Below the pieces are notes generated by a model, which did no database searches, had not been told where the DNA came from, and worked only from the letters and a program-made list of their open reading frames with translations. Source: Rubrobacter xylanophilus DSM 9941 (GTDB lineage Bacteria > Actinomycetota > Rubrobacteria > Rubrobacterales > Rubrobacteraceae). Taken from it: a stretch of DNA of 64,000 nt. Of the stretch, positions 40,929 through 50,648 are shown piece by piece. Each line of letters begins with the position of its first letter. Within the stretch, counting starts at the first letter, position 1. A program made the position numbers and the translations under genes. The stretch is from NCBI RefSeq assembly GCF_000014185.1, contig NC_008148.1, forward strand, positions 868,001-932,000. Direction: 5' to 3'.

Positions 40929-41861
40929 ATGGAGACACGGCGCCGGGATCTTACCCCCGACCTGTTCGGGGCCCTGAAGATCGACGAGACCGAAGGCGAG
41001 CGGCTCGCGGGCCCGCCGGTGGGCTTCTGGAAGGACTCCTGGCTGCGCCTCAAGCAGAACCGCGGGGCGCTCATCAGCCTCGGCGTGATCTTACTGCTCT
41101 TCGTCATGGCCTTTGTCCTGGGGCCGCTGCTCTCGCAGTACGGGCCCTTCGCCCAGGACCTCACCCGCCGTTACCAGGGCCCCTCGGCCGAGTTCTGGTT
41201 CGGCACCGACGAGTTCGGCCGGGACATGTGGAGCCGGGTGTGGGCCGGGACCCGGGTCTCGCTCTACATCGCCTTTCTGGCGGCCTTCCTCGACATAGCC
41301 GTGGGCGTCACCTACGGGGCGGTCTCCGGCTTCCTGGGGGGCAGGGTGGACGACGTGATGCAGCGGATCATAGAGGTGCTGGTGGGCATCCCCTCGCTGG
41401 TCGTGGCCATCCTGGCGATGGTGGTCTTCGAGCCCGGCATCATCACCATCTCCATCGCCATCGGGCTCACCGGCTGGGTGTACATGGCCCGGATCGTGCG
41501 GGGCAGGATGCTGCAGCTCAAGGAGCAGGAGTTCGCGCTCGCCTCGCGCTCGCTGGGGGCGAGCAACTTCCGTCTGGTGTGGAAGCACCTGATCCCGAAC
41601 TCCCTGGGCCCGATAATCATCAACCTGATGTTCACCATCCCCTCGGCCATCTTCGCCGAGGCGTTCCTGAGCTTTATCGGGCTGGGCATCCAGGTGCCCG
41701 AGGCCTCGCTCGGCTCCCTGATAAACGAGGGGGCGGGGGAGATAAAGTTCCACCCCTACCTGCTGTGGATCCCGTCGGCGGTCTTCTGCCTGATCATGAT
41801 CTGCTTCAACCTGCTGGGCGACGGGCTGCGCGACGCGTTCGACCCGAAGATGAGGAAGTAG
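40929..41861 (+). CDS. Peptide ABC transporter permease (DppC/OppC type)
   Basis: This 310-residue partner permease has a cytosolic N-terminal extension (about 55 residues), then six helices. GTDEFGRDMWSRVWAGTRVSLYIAF is the DppC signature; ASRSLGASNFRLVWKHLIPNSLGPI is the EAA loop; and EAFLSFIGLGIQVPEASLGSL follows. The start was chosen at the ATG 8 nt after the DppB stop, with GAGAGGA before it; the open frame upstream of it is antiparallel noise. Forms the channel with the upstream permease. Confidence 0.93.
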   Translation: METRRRDLTPDLFGALKIDETEGERLAGPPVGFWKDSWLRLKQNRGALISLGVILLLFVMAFVLGPLLSQYGPFAQDLTRRYQGPSAEFWFGTDEFGRDMWSRVWAGTRVSLYIAFLAAFLDIAVGVTYGAVSGFLGGRVDDVMQRIIEVLVGIPSLVVAILAMVVFEPGIITISIAIGLTGWVYMARIVRGRMLQLKEQEFALASRSLGASNFRLVWKHLIPNSLGPIIINLMFTIPSAIFAEAFLSFIGLGIQVPEASLGSLINEGAGEIKFHPYLLWIPSAVFCLIMICFNLLGDGLRDAFDPKMRK

Positions 41862-41872
41862 AATTGAAGCCT

Positions 41873-42895
41873 ATGGACAACGACGTAATCCTACGGGTTA
41901 GGGACCTGCGGGTCTCCTTCAGCACCTACGCGGGCAGGGTGGAGGCCGTCCGCGGGGTCTCCTTCGACCTCCGGCGGGGCGAGACCCTCGCCATCGTGGG
42001 GGAGTCGGGCAGCGGCAAGAGCGTCACGGCGAAGAGCCTGATGCGCCTGCTGCCGGAGGCGAACAGCACCATCGAGGGGGGCGAGGCCCTCTTCGATGGC
42101 AAGGACCTCCTGAAGCTCCCCGAGCGGCAGATGCGCGGCATCCGGGGCCGCAGGATCTCCATGATCTTCCAGGACCCGATGACCTCGCTCAACCCGACGA
42201 TGAAGGTGGGGCGGCAGATCGCGGAGAGCCTGAAGCGCCACCTGGGCCTCTCGGGGCGCGCGGCCCGGGAGCGGGCCGTGGAGCTCTTGAGGATGGTCGG
42301 CATCCCCAGGCCGGAGGCGCGGGTGGACCAGTACCCGCACCAGTTCTCCGGCGGCATGCGCCAGCGGGTGGTCATCGCCATAGCCCTCGCCTGCGACCCG
42401 GACGTCCTCATCGCCGACGAGCCCACCACCGCGCTCGACGTGACCATCCAGGCCCAGATCCTGCAGCTGCTGCGCGACCTGCAGGAGCGGCGGGGGCTCT
42501 CGGTGATCCTGATCACGCACGACCTCGGGGTGGTGGCGGAGGTCTCGCACCGGGTGGCGGTGATGTACGCCGGGAAGGTCGTGGAGACGGGCACGGTGCA
42601 CGAGATCTTCCGCGACCCGAAGCACCCCTACACCTGGGGGCTCCTGACCTCGGTGCCGCTCCCCACGCTGGACCGCAGCCGGGAGCTGGTGCCGATCTCG
42701 GGCTCGCCCCCGAACCTCCTGCACCCCCCGCAGGGCTGCCCGTTCACCGCCCGGTGCCCGCACGCGATGAAGATCTGCGCCATGGAGATGCCGGAGTACA
42801 CGGTCTTCTCGGACGAGCACCGGGCGGCCTGCTGGCTGCACCACGAGCTGGCCCCGAAGGTGAGGCCGCCGGCGCAGGTGGGGGGTAGCCGGTGA
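41873..42895 (+). CDS. Peptide ABC transporter ATP-binding protein (DppD/OppD type)
   Basis: This 340-residue ATPase has Walker [12 protein letters not shown]-loop [10 protein letters not shown], signature [12 protein letters not shown] and Walker [14 protein letters not shown]. The C-terminal oligopeptide-transporter extension has the conserved cysteines ([15 protein letters not shown]). ATG 41873 is preferred; an in-frame TTG nine bases earlier lacks a ribosome site. Its stop overlaps the DppF-type GTG by 4 nt. Confidence 0.93.
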   Translation: MDNDVILRVRDLRVSFSTYAGRVEAVRGVSFDLRRGETLAIVGESGSGKSVTAKSLMRLLPEANSTIEGGEALFDGKDLLKLPERQMRGIRGRRISMIFQDPMTSLNPTMKVGRQIAESLKRHLGLSGRAARERAVELLRMVGIPRPEARVDQYPHQFSGGMRQRVVIAIALACDPDVLIADEPTTALDVTIQAQILQLLRDLQERRGLSVILITHDLGVVAEVSHRVAVMYAGKVVETGTVHEIFRDPKHPYTWGLLTSVPLPTLDRSRELVPISGSPPNLLHPPQGCPFTARCPHAMKICAMEMPEYTVFSDEHRAACWLHHELAPKVRPPAQVGGSR

Positions 42896-43860
42896 GCGCG
42901 CCGGCGAACGGCGCCCTCGTGGAGATCCGCGACCTCAAGAAATACTTCAAGGTGGGGCGCGACGCCTACCTGCGGGCGGTCGACGGGATCAACCTCACCA
43001 TCCGCCGCGGGGAGACGCTGGGGCTGGTGGGCGAGTCGGGCTGCGGGAAGTCCACCGCCGGGCGGGTCATGGTCCGCCTCTACGAGCCCACCGGCGGGCA
43101 GGTGCTCTACGGCGGGCGGGACGTCCACCGGGCCCGGGGCCGCGAGGCGCGGGAGCTGAACCGCAAGATGCAGATGATCTTCCAGGACCCGCAGGCCTCG
43201 TTGAACCCCCGCATGACGGTGGCGGACATCGTGGCCGAGGGGATAGACATCCACGGCCTGGCCTCCAGCAAGAAGGAGCGGCTGGAGAAGGTCCGCGAGC
43301 TGCTGGAGACGGTGGGGCTCAACGAGGAGCACGCCGGGCGCTACCCGCACGAGTTCTCCGGCGGCCAGCGGCAGCGGATCGGGATAGCGAGGGCGCTGGC
43401 GGTGGAGCCGGAGTTCATCGTGGCCGACGAGCCGGTCTCCGCTCTGGACGTCTCCATCCAGGCCCAGGTCATAAACCTGATGCGCCGCCTGCAGCGGGAG
43501 AAGAACCTGACCTACCTGTTCATCTCCCACGACCTCTCGGTGGTCCGCTACATCAGCGACAGGATCGGGGTGATGTACCTGGGCCAGCTGGTGGAGCTCG
43601 CCGACAGCGAGGAGATCTACTCGAACCCCGTCCACCCCTACACGCAGGCCCTGCTCTCCGCGGTGCCCGTCCCGGACCCGGATCACCGGGGCAGGAAGAT
43701 CGTGCTGGAGGGGGATATCCCGAGCCCCGTGGACCCGCCCTCCGGCTGCCGCTTCCGGACCCGCTGCCCGTACGCCACGGCCGCCTGCGCCACGGACGAG
43801 CCGCAGTGGCGCGAGGTCTCCCCGGGACACTGGGTCTACGCCTGCCACTGCGTGTCATGA
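42892..43860 (+). CDS. Peptide ABC transporter ATP-binding protein (DppF/OppF type)
   Basis: This 322-residue ATPase has Walker [29 protein letters not shown], signature [15 protein letters not shown] and Walker [18 protein letters not shown]. The C-terminal cysteine pair ([12 protein letters not shown]) is present. GTG start overlapping the DppD-type stop (GTGA). Its stop overlaps the start of the DUF1028 gene (ATGA), so that gene belongs to this operon. Confidence 0.93.
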   Translation: MSAPANGALVEIRDLKKYFKVGRDAYLRAVDGINLTIRRGETLGLVGESGCGKSTAGRVMVRLYEPTGGQVLYGGRDVHRARGREARELNRKMQMIFQDPQASLNPRMTVADIVAEGIDIHGLASSKKERLEKVRELLETVGLNEEHAGRYPHEFSGGQRQRIGIARALAVEPEFIVADEPVSALDVSIQAQVINLMRRLQREKNLTYLFISHDLSVVRYISDRIGVMYLGQLVELADSEEIYSNPVHPYTQALLSAVPVPDPDHRGRKIVLEGDIPSPVDPPSGCRFRTRCPYATAACATDEPQWREVSPGHWVYACHCVS

Positions 43861-44723
43861 GACTCGTCTCCACCTTCTCGATAGCGGGCTTCGACCCCGG
43901 GACGGCCTCCTGGGGGGTGGCCGTGCAGTCGAAGTTCCTGGCGGTGGGCGCGATCGTGCCGTGGGCCAGAGCGGGGGCCGGGGCGGTGGCGACCCAGGCG
44001 ATGGCGAACTACACCTACGGCCCGCGCGGGCTCGAGCTGCTCTCGGAGGGCCGGACGGCGCAGGAGACCGTGGAGGCCCTCACCGCCGGCGACCCGCAGC
44101 GCGAGCACCGGCAGGTGGGCGTCGTGGACGCCGAGGGTGGCTCGGCTACCTTCACCGGGGGCGGTTGCCTCGACTGGGCCGGGGGCATCGCCGGGGAGCA
44201 CTACGCCGCCCAGGGGAACATCCTCGTCGGGCGGGAGACGGTCGAGGCCATGGCCCGCGCCTTCGAGCGGGGGGAGGATGACCTGGCCTCCCGGCTGCTC
44301 GCCGCCCTTCGGGCCGGTCAGGAGGCGGGCGGCGACCGGCGGGGGAGGCAGTCGGCGGCGCTGCTCGTCGTGCGGGAGGGAGGCGGCTACGGCGGCGACA
44401 ACGACCGGATGGTGGACCTGCGCGTGGACGACCACCCCGACCCCATAGCCGAGCTCGCCCGCCTCTACGGGCTGCATAACCTGTACTTCGGCGAGACGAG
44501 GCCGGAGGACGTGGTCGCCGTGGAGGGCGAGGTGAGGAGGGAGGTCGCCTCCTCGCTGCGCAGGCTCGGCTACCTGCGGGAGGAGAGCCCCGACGAGCGT
44601 ACGCTGCACGCGGCGCTCTCGGCCTTTGTCCGCACCGAGAACTTCGAGGAGCGCGAGCAGCCTCCCGGCTACGCCGACCGGGCCGTGCTGGAGTTCCTCA
44701 AGGACCGGGCCGCCTCGCGGTAG
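43857..44723 (+). CDS. DUF1028 family (Ntn-hydrolase-like) protein
   Basis: A 288-residue protein. Residues 1-205 match DUF1028: [60 protein letters not shown], and [19 protein letters not shown]. Residues 215-288 form the extra domain often fused to it ([20 protein letters not shown]), thought to bind peptidoglycan. The fold is Ntn-hydrolase-like; a hydrolytic role on peptides or muropeptides is plausible but unproven. Translational coupling to the peptide transporter supports processing of an imported substrate. Confidence 0.8.
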   Translation: MRLVSTFSIAGFDPGTASWGVAVQSKFLAVGAIVPWARAGAGAVATQAMANYTYGPRGLELLSEGRTAQETVEALTAGDPQREHRQVGVVDAEGGSATFTGGGCLDWAGGIAGEHYAAQGNILVGRETVEAMARAFERGEDDLASRLLAALRAGQEAGGDRRGRQSAALLVVREGGGYGGDNDRMVDLRVDDHPDPIAELARLYGLHNLYFGETRPEDVVAVEGEVRREVASSLRRLGYLREESPDERTLHAALSAFVRTENFEEREQPPGYADRAVLEFLKDRAASR

Positions 44724-44750
44724 CCGGAGAGCGACGGCTTGCGCTCCGGC
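44723..44750 (+). terminator. Hairpin ending the first peptide ABC operon
   Basis: GCCGGAG pairs with CTCCGGC directly at the DUF1028 stop, with a 14-nt loop that may pair further. No T run. Confidence 0.45.
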
Positions 44751-44766
44751 GCGCCGTGCCCCATAC

Positions 44767-44840
44767 TTGTTATCGGGAGATAGCAACTTGTCGCCTCTGT
44801 TGCGCCGGGTGCCGGTGTATAATTGCACGCTTAGATGCAA
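44767..44840 (+). promoter_or_regulatory. Promoter with two inverted repeats before the second peptide ABC operon
   Basis: TTGTTATC-GGGA-GATAGCAA (44767-44786) is an 8-bp inverted repeat with one G-T step. A perfect TATAAT follows at 44818-44823, then TTGCA-N8-TGCAA (44823-44840) immediately downstream. The palindromes flank the -10 box, so they are good candidates for operator sites. No regulator gene is adjacent. Confidence 0.5.
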
Positions 44841-44889
44841 GAGGTATGATTGCGGTCGGCGTGGGGCGGCCTGGGAAAGAGAGGAGAAG

Positions 44890-46515
44890 ATGGGTCGACG
44901 GAACGCGCGAGCCAGGGTAGGGCTAGCCGGGATCTCCCGCGGGGAGTTCCTCAAGCTGAGCGGCGCCGGCCTCGCCGGCGCCGCTCTTCTGGGTGCTGCC
45001 GGCTGCGGCGGCGAGCAGGGCGGCGGCCAGCGGGGCGGCGGTGGCGGCGGGCGGACGGAGCTCATCGTGGGTCTGGACCAGGAGCCCGCCATCCTGAACG
45101 GGTACATCGTGGGCGGGGATCTGGTCGCCACCTCCAACGTCACCCGGCCCGTCATGGAGAGCGTGCTGCAGATAATGCCGGACCTCTCGTACGCGCCGAA
45201 GCTCGCCGACGGGGAGCCGCGGGTGGCCAGCGAGGACCCGCTCACCATCGAGTTCAGGCTGAAGGACGGGATCACCTGGTCCGACGGGGAGCCGCTCACC
45301 GTCGAGGACTACGTGTTCACCTACAACACCGTCATGAACGATCGGTGGCAGATCATCACGCGCGAGATCTGGGACAGCATAGACCGGATCGAGACCCCCG
45401 ACGAGCTGACCGCCAGGATCATCTTCAAGAGGCCCGACGCCCGCTGGCGGGACATCCTTGCCGCCGACGTGCTGCCCAAGCACGTCCTGCAGGGGAAGAA
45501 CTTCAACAAATACTTCAACGACCGGATCGTGGGCAGCGGCCCCTACGTCTTCGAGGAGTGGCGCAAGGGGCAGAGCCTCACGGTCGTCGCCAACGAGAAC
45601 TACTGGGGCGACCCCCCGGCGATAAAGAAGATCACCTTCCGCTTCATCCCCGACACCAACTCGCTGAAGGCCGCCCTGCGCTCCGGCGAGGTGCAGTTCA
45701 TCAACCCGCCGCCGGACATCGGGCTGATCGAGGAGCTGCGGGGCTACGACGGGGTGACCGTCCAGACCAAGTTCGGCACGGTCTGGGAGCACCTGGCCTT
45801 CAACGTGGAGAAGGTGGACAACCTCAACATCCGGCGGGCCATCGCCTACGCGGTGAACCGCCGCCAGCTGATCCAGGAGATCCTGCAGGGCGAGGCCCGG
45901 CCGCTGCAGAGCGTGTTGGTGCCCGAGCAGGAGCCCTTCTACACCCCGGCCTGGGAGCGCTACTCCTTCGACCCGGACCGGGCGCGCCGGCTCGTGGAGC
46001 AGGCGCGGGGGGAGGGGGCCTCCACGGAGATAGAGTACTCCACCACCTCCGGGAACGCGCTGCGGGAGACGGCCCAGCAGGTCATCCAGCAGCAGATGGA
46101 GCAGGTGGGGATAACGCTCCGGATAAACAACTCCTCCGCCGAGACCTACTTCGGGGAGCGCACGCCCGAGGGCGACTTCGAGATGGGCGAGTGGGCCTGG
46201 AGCGCGACCCCCGACCCCTCCATCACCACGCTCTTCGGGGCGAACCAGGTGCCGCCGAACGGGCAGAACTACTACCGCTACCGCAACGAGGAGGTCACCC
46301 GGCTGCTCGAGCAGGCCGACATCACCGTGGACCAGCAGGAGCGGGCCCGGCTCACCCGCAGGGCCCAGGAGCTCATGGCAGAGGACGTGCCGCTGGTCCC
46401 GCTCTACCAGCGGCCCGAGATCTACGCCTACGCCGACAACCTCGAGGGGCCGAGGGTCAACCCGACGCTGGCCACCGCCTTCTGGAACGTCGGGGAGTGG
46501 CGCTTCACCGGGTAG
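44890..46515 (+). CDS. Peptide ABC transporter substrate-binding lipoprotein (family 5), second system
   Basis: This 541-residue binding protein begins with a Tat-like signal that has lost the twin arginine (GISRGEFLKLSGAGLAG, S16-R17) but keeps the lipobox LLGAAGC with Cys39. Domain motifs include IEFRLKDGITWSDGEPLTVEDY, GSGPYVFEEWRKGQSLT, NIRRAIAYAVNRRQLIQEIL and EWAWSATPDPSITTLFGANQ. It may be exported by Sec, or by Tat with a weakened signal. GGAGAAG precedes the ATG. A 13-bp hairpin after the stop separates it from the permease genes. Confidence 0.92.
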   Translation: MGRRNARARVGLAGISRGEFLKLSGAGLAGAALLGAAGCGGEQGGGQRGGGGGGRTELIVGLDQEPAILNGYIVGGDLVATSNVTRPVMESVLQIMPDLSYAPKLADGEPRVASEDPLTIEFRLKDGITWSDGEPLTVEDYVFTYNTVMNDRWQIITREIWDSIDRIETPDELTARIIFKRPDARWRDILAADVLPKHVLQGKNFNKYFNDRIVGSGPYVFEEWRKGQSLTVVANENYWGDPPAIKKITFRFIPDTNSLKAALRSGEVQFINPPPDIGLIEELRGYDGVTVQTKFGTVWEHLAFNVEKVDNLNIRRAIAYAVNRRQLIQEILQGEARPLQSVLVPEQEPFYTPAWERYSFDPDRARRLVEQARGEGASTEIEYSTTSGNALRETAQQVIQQQMEQVGITLRINNSSAETYFGERTPEGDFEMGEWAWSATPDPSITTLFGANQVPPNGQNYYRYRNEEVTRLLEQADITVDQQERARLTRRAQELMAEDVPLVPLYQRPEIYAYADNLEGPRVNPTLATAFWNVGEWRFTG

Positions 46516-46525
46516 GGGACGCCGG

Positions 46526-46554
46526 GGGCCGCGGGGGAAGCTCCCCCGCGGCCC
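46526..46554 (+). other. 13-bp perfect hairpin between binding-protein and permease genes, second system
   Basis: GGGCCGCGGGGGA and its exact complement flank AGC. It is the counterpart of the hairpin in the first ABC operon, with unrelated sequence but the same position. Probably mRNA stabilisation or partial termination. Confidence 0.7.
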
Positions 46555-46642
46555 GGTGGTTCGCCGGGAGAGGAACGTTTGACGTCCGTTTTGGCGTAAG
46601 AGAGGGAGCCATGGAGGCGATCTCACAGGGGGTTTTCGCGGC

Positions 46643-47605
46643 TTGCTAGCCTACACCGTTCGGAGGTTCCTCTTCAGCGTCGTCGTCCTGTTCCTCGCGA
46701 GCGTCACCATCTTCGTGCTGGTCAACCTCGGCTACGACCCGCTCGCCGACCTCCGGCAGAACCCCCGTATCAGCGGGGAGGACATACGGCGGATAGCCGC
46801 CATCTACGGGCTGGACCGGCCGCTGCACGAGCGGTACGTCATCTGGATCACCGACTTCGTCCGGGGGGACTTCGGCTACAGCGTCAACAACCAGAGCCCC
46901 GTGGCCGAGGTGATAGGACCGCGGGTGTGGCCGACCGTGCTGCTCATGGGGACCTCCCTCATCTTCACCGTGATCATCGCCGTCCCCTTCGGGATCTACT
47001 CGGCGATAAAAAAGTACAGCACCCTGGACAACGTCGGCACCTTCCTCTCGTTCGTGGGCTACAGCATGCCCAGCTTCTGGCTCGGGCTCATCCTGCAGCT
47101 CGTGCTCGGGGTCTACCTCACCGCCTGGGCGGGGACCAGGATCTTCTACACCTCGGGGATGAGCAGCGGGGAGGGAGGGCTTCTGGACCTGCTGCAGCAC
47201 CTCACCCTGCCGGTCCTGACGCTCTCGGCCATCAGCATCGCGGCCTACAGCCGCTTCCAGCGGAGCGCCATGCTGGAGGTGCTCAGCGCCGACTACCTGC
47301 GCACCGCGCGGGCCAAGGGCCTCAGCCAGCGTAGGGTCTACCTCAAGCACGCCCTCAGAAACGCGCTCATCCCCATCGTCACCCTCATCGCGCTCGACAT
47401 GGGCGCCCTGCTCGGGGGGGCGATCATCACCGAGACCGTCTTCGCCTGGCCGGGGCTCGGCTTTCTGCTCGCCGACGCCCTCTACAAGGGCGACTACAAC
47501 GTGGCCCAGGCGCTGCTGATGATCTCCGCGATCCTCATCGTGTTCTTCAACTTCGTCGCGGACATCGCCTACAGCATCGTGGACCCCAGGATCAGCTACA
47601 GCTAG
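46643..47605 (+). CDS. Peptide ABC transporter permease (DppB type), second system
   Basis: This 320-residue, six-helix permease has AYTVRRFLFSVVVLFLASVTIFVLV, AIYGLDRPLHERYVIW, the EAA loop TARAKGLSQRRVYLKHALRNALIP and ETVFAWPGLGFLLADAL. The start is TTG; a purine-rich AGGGGGT lies about 14 nt upstream. An ATG at 46611 in another frame is followed by an early stop and is ignored. First permease gene after the intercistronic hairpin. Confidence 0.92.
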   Translation: MLAYTVRRFLFSVVVLFLASVTIFVLVNLGYDPLADLRQNPRISGEDIRRIAAIYGLDRPLHERYVIWITDFVRGDFGYSVNNQSPVAEVIGPRVWPTVLLMGTSLIFTVIIAVPFGIYSAIKKYSTLDNVGTFLSFVGYSMPSFWLGLILQLVLGVYLTAWAGTRIFYTSGMSSGEGGLLDLLQHLTLPVLTLSAISIAAYSRFQRSAMLEVLSADYLRTARAKGLSQRRVYLKHALRNALIPIVTLIALDMGALLGGAIITETVFAWPGLGFLLADALYKGDYNVAQALLMISAILIVFFNFVADIAYSIVDPRISYS

Positions 47606-47622
47606 CCGGAGGAGAGAAGACG

Positions 47623-48555
47623 TTGGTCGAGCACGAAAGGCAGGTGGCGGCGGGGGCGGGGCAGGCCCCGGTCGCCGAGCCCCCCGTCTCCGGGGAGCAC
47701 CCCAGGGTGGAGGGGCGGACCCAGCGGCAGATCGTCTGGCGCCGGTTCAGGCGCCACCGGCTCGCGCTCGTGGGGGGCGTGGTGCTGCTCTTCCTGTACG
47801 CGGCCGCGATCCTCACCCCCTGGATAGCCCCCTACGGCTACGACGAGATAGACGTGAGCGCCCTCAACCAGCCGCCGAGCCTGGAGCACCCCATGGGCAC
47901 CGACCGGCTCGGGCGGGACGAGCTCACCCGGGTGCTCTACGGCGGCCGGGTCTCCCTCATGGTGGGTTTGTGCGTCGGCGTCTTCTCCACCCTCATCGGG
48001 GCCACCGTCGGGATAGTCTCCGGCTACTACGGCAGGTTCGTCGACTCGGCCCTCATGGGCTTCACCGACTACATGCTCGTGCTGCCCTTTCTGCCGCTCC
48101 TGCTGGTGCTCGGCAGCCTCTTCAGCTTCACCCCGGTGACCATAACCCTCGCGCTCGTGCTGCTATTGTGGATGGACCTCGCGCGGCTGGTCCGGGGGCA
48201 GGTGCTCTCCCTGCGCGACCAGGAGTTCGTGCTGGCGGCCCGGGCCATCGGCGTCTCGGACCTCAGGATCATGGCGCGCCACATCCTCCCCAACGTGGTG
48301 GGGGTGCTCGTGGTCAAGGCCACGCTGGCGGTGGCCCTCGCCATCCTGCTGGAGAGCGCCATCTCCTACCTGGGCTTCGGCATCCAGCCGCCGACGCCCT
48401 CATGGGGTAACATGCTCACCGACGCCCGGGCCACGATGACCACCCAGTGGTGGCTCACCGTGTTCCCCGGCCTGATGATCGTTATAACCGCGTTGTGCGT
48501 GAACTTTCTGGGCGACGGACTCCGCGACGCCCTGGACCCGAAGGCGGTGGAGTGA
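47623..48555 (+). CDS. Peptide ABC transporter permease (DppC type), second system
   Basis: This 310-residue permease starts at TTG with GGAGGAGAG upstream, 17 nt after the DppB-type stop. It has a 40-residue cytosolic lead, then six helices. MGTDRLGRDELTRVLYGGRVSLMVG is the DppC signature, AARAIGVSDLRIMARHILPN the EAA loop, and SAISYLGFGIQPPTPSWGNML follows. Forms a heterodimeric channel with the previous protein. Confidence 0.92.
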   Translation: MVEHERQVAAGAGQAPVAEPPVSGEHPRVEGRTQRQIVWRRFRRHRLALVGGVVLLFLYAAAILTPWIAPYGYDEIDVSALNQPPSLEHPMGTDRLGRDELTRVLYGGRVSLMVGLCVGVFSTLIGATVGIVSGYYGRFVDSALMGFTDYMLVLPFLPLLLVLGSLFSFTPVTITLALVLLLWMDLARLVRGQVLSLRDQEFVLAARAIGVSDLRIMARHILPNVVGVLVVKATLAVALAILLESAISYLGFGIQPPTPSWGNMLTDARATMTTQWWLTVFPGLMIVITALCVNFLGDGLRDALDPKAVE

Positions 48556-48556
48556 T

Positions 48557-49576
48557 ATGGCGATGCTGGAGGTGAACAACCTGAAGACCTACTTCCACAC
48601 CGCCGACGGCGTGGTGAAGGCGGTGGACGGGGTCTCCTTCGCGCTGGAGCCGGGGGAGACCCTGGGGATAGTGGGCGAGTCGGGCAGCGGCAAGAGCGTT
48701 ACCGCGCTCTCGGTGATGCAGCTCAACCCGCAGCCCCCCTGCGAGTACCCGGAGGGCGAGATCCTCTTCGAGGGCAGAGACCTGCTCGGGGCCTCCGAGA
48801 AGGAGATGCAGAAGATCCGGGGCAACGACATCGCGATGATCTTCCAGGACCCGATGACCTCGCTCAACCCGGTCTTCACCGTGGGCGACCAGATAGCCGA
48901 GGCCATCCGCATCCACCAGAAGGTCTCCAAAAAGGAGGCCCGGGAGCGGACCGTGCAGGTGCTGCGGGACGTGGGGATCGCCAACCCCGAGCAGCGCGCC
49001 CGCGAGTACCCGCACCAGTTCTCCGGCGGCATGCGCCAGCGGGCCATGATCGCCATGGGGCTCGCCTGCAACCCCAAGGTGCTCATCGCCGACGAGCCCA
49101 CCACCGCGCTCGACGTGACCATCCAGGCCCAGATCCTGGAGCTCATGGTCGACCTGCAGGAGAAGTACGGGACGGCGATCATCATGATCACCCACGACCT
49201 CGGGGTGGTCGCCCAGATGGCCGACAAGGTGATGGTGATGTACGCCGGGCGCTCGGTGGAGCAGGGGCCGACCGACCCCATCTTCTACGACCCGCTGATG
49301 CCCTACACCTGGGCGCTCCTGCGCTCCATCCCCCGCCTGGACACCGCCGGGGAGGTGCGGCTGCTGCCCATAAAGGGCCAGCCGCCGAGCCTGATCTTCC
49401 TGCCCGAGGGCTGCAACTTCAGCCCGCGCTGCCCGTTCGTCAGGGACGAGTGCCGCAGCACCGACCCGGCGCTCGAGGAGAAGCGGCCGGGGCACTCGGC
49501 CGCCTGCATCCTCTCCGTGCAGGAGGTCGAGGAGAAGAAGCACCTGGTCGACGAGGAGCTGGGGGTGGAGCGATGA
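48557..49576 (+). CDS. Peptide ABC transporter ATP-binding protein (DppD type), second system
   Basis: This 339-residue ATPase has Walker [45 protein letters not shown] and [13 protein letters not shown]. The C-terminal cysteine-containing extension is present ([15 protein letters not shown]). ATG 1 nt after the DppC-type stop, with GGTGGAG upstream. Its stop overlaps the DppF-type start. Confidence 0.93.
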   Translation: MAMLEVNNLKTYFHTADGVVKAVDGVSFALEPGETLGIVGESGSGKSVTALSVMQLNPQPPCEYPEGEILFEGRDLLGASEKEMQKIRGNDIAMIFQDPMTSLNPVFTVGDQIAEAIRIHQKVSKKEARERTVQVLRDVGIANPEQRAREYPHQFSGGMRQRAMIAMGLACNPKVLIADEPTTALDVTIQAQILELMVDLQEKYGTAIIMITHDLGVVAQMADKVMVMYAGRSVEQGPTDPIFYDPLMPYTWALLRSIPRLDTAGEVRLLPIKGQPPSLIFLPEGCNFSPRCPFVRDECRSTDPALEEKRPGHSAACILSVQEVEEKKHLVDEELGVER

Positions 49577-50610
49577 CGTCCGGCGGCAACCTGCTGGAGG
49601 TCCGCAACCTCAAGATGCACTTCCCCATCCGGGCCGGGGTGCTCAAGCGGACCGTCGGGCACGTGAAGGCCGTGGACGGGGTGGACCTCGCGGTGCGGCC
49701 CGGGGAGACGCTGGGGCTGGTGGGCGAGTCGGGCTGCGGCAAGAGCACCCTCGCCCGCTGCATCCTGCGGCTGCTGGAGCCCACCGGGGGCGAGGTGATC
49801 TTCGAGGGGCGCAACATCCTCGAGCTCTCCCGCAAGGAGATGCTGCGGGTCCGGCGGGACATGCAGATCATCTTCCAGGACCCCTACGCCTCGCTGAACC
49901 CCCGCATGACGGTCGGCAACATCATCGCCGAGCCGCTGAAGACCCACCGCGTGGAGGGGGATATAAAGCGGCAGGTGCAGGAGCTTCTGGAGATAGTGGG
50001 CCTCTCTCCCGAGCACTACAACCGCTACCCGCACGAGTTCTCCGGCGGCCAGCGGCAGCGGATCGGGGTGGCCCGGGCCCTCGCCCTGAAGCCGAAGCTG
50101 GTGATCTGCGACGAGCCGGTCTCCGCTCTGGACGTCTCCATCCAGGCGCAGATAGTGAACCTCCTGCAGGATCTGCAGAGGGAGTTCGGGCTCACCTACA
50201 TCTTCATCGCCCACGACCTCTCGGTCGTGAAGCACATCTCCGACCGGGTGGCGGTCATGTACCTGGGGCGGGTGGTGGAGATCGCCGACCGCAAGACCCT
50301 CTACGAGAGGCCGCGCCACCCCTACACCACGGCGCTGCTCTCGGCGATCCCCATCCCCGACCCGGAGAAGGAGCGCGAGCGCCAGCGCATAGTGCTGGAG
50401 GGGGACGTGCCCTCCCCGGCCAACCCGCCCCCGGGCTGCACCTTCCACACCCGCTGCCCGCGGGCCCAGCCCTACTGCTCGGAGCACGTCCCGACCCTGG
50501 AGACCCAGGTGGAGAACGGCCACCGCACCGCCTGCTTTTTCCCGGTGATGGAGGGCCAGCCCATCGAGCGGCCCGCCGCGAGCACCCCCTACCGGGCGGA
50601 CGGGGCGTAG
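49573..50610 (+). CDS. Peptide ABC transporter ATP-binding protein (DppF type), second system
   Basis: This 345-residue ATPase has Walker [48 protein letters not shown], and [30 protein letters not shown] is in the C-terminal extension. ATG overlaps the DppD-type stop (ATGA), with GGAG upstream. Last gene of the second system; the next gene has its own promoter. Unlike the first operon, no DUF1028 gene follows. Confidence 0.93.
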   Translation: MTSGGNLLEVRNLKMHFPIRAGVLKRTVGHVKAVDGVDLAVRPGETLGLVGESGCGKSTLARCILRLLEPTGGEVIFEGRNILELSRKEMLRVRRDMQIIFQDPYASLNPRMTVGNIIAEPLKTHRVEGDIKRQVQELLEIVGLSPEHYNRYPHEFSGGQRQRIGVARALALKPKLVICDEPVSALDVSIQAQIVNLLQDLQREFGLTYIFIAHDLSVVKHISDRVAVMYLGRVVEIADRKTLYERPRHPYTTALLSAIPIPDPEKERERQRIVLEGDVPSPANPPPGCTFHTRCPRAQPYCSEHVPTLETQVENGHRTACFFPVMEGQPIERPAASTPYRADGA

Positions 50611-50633
50611 GGCGGACCTTTCGCGCCGCCTAG

Positions 50634-50639
50634 TACAAT
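50634..50639 (+). promoter_or_regulatory. -10 box (TACAAT) 9 nt before the S41 peptidase start
   Basis: TACAAT, then ACGGGCGGC, then ATG. The leader would be only a few bases and has no Shine-Dalgarno site, only GGGCGG. Near-leaderless pattern. Confidence 0.45.
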
Positions 50640-50648
50640 ACGGGCGGC

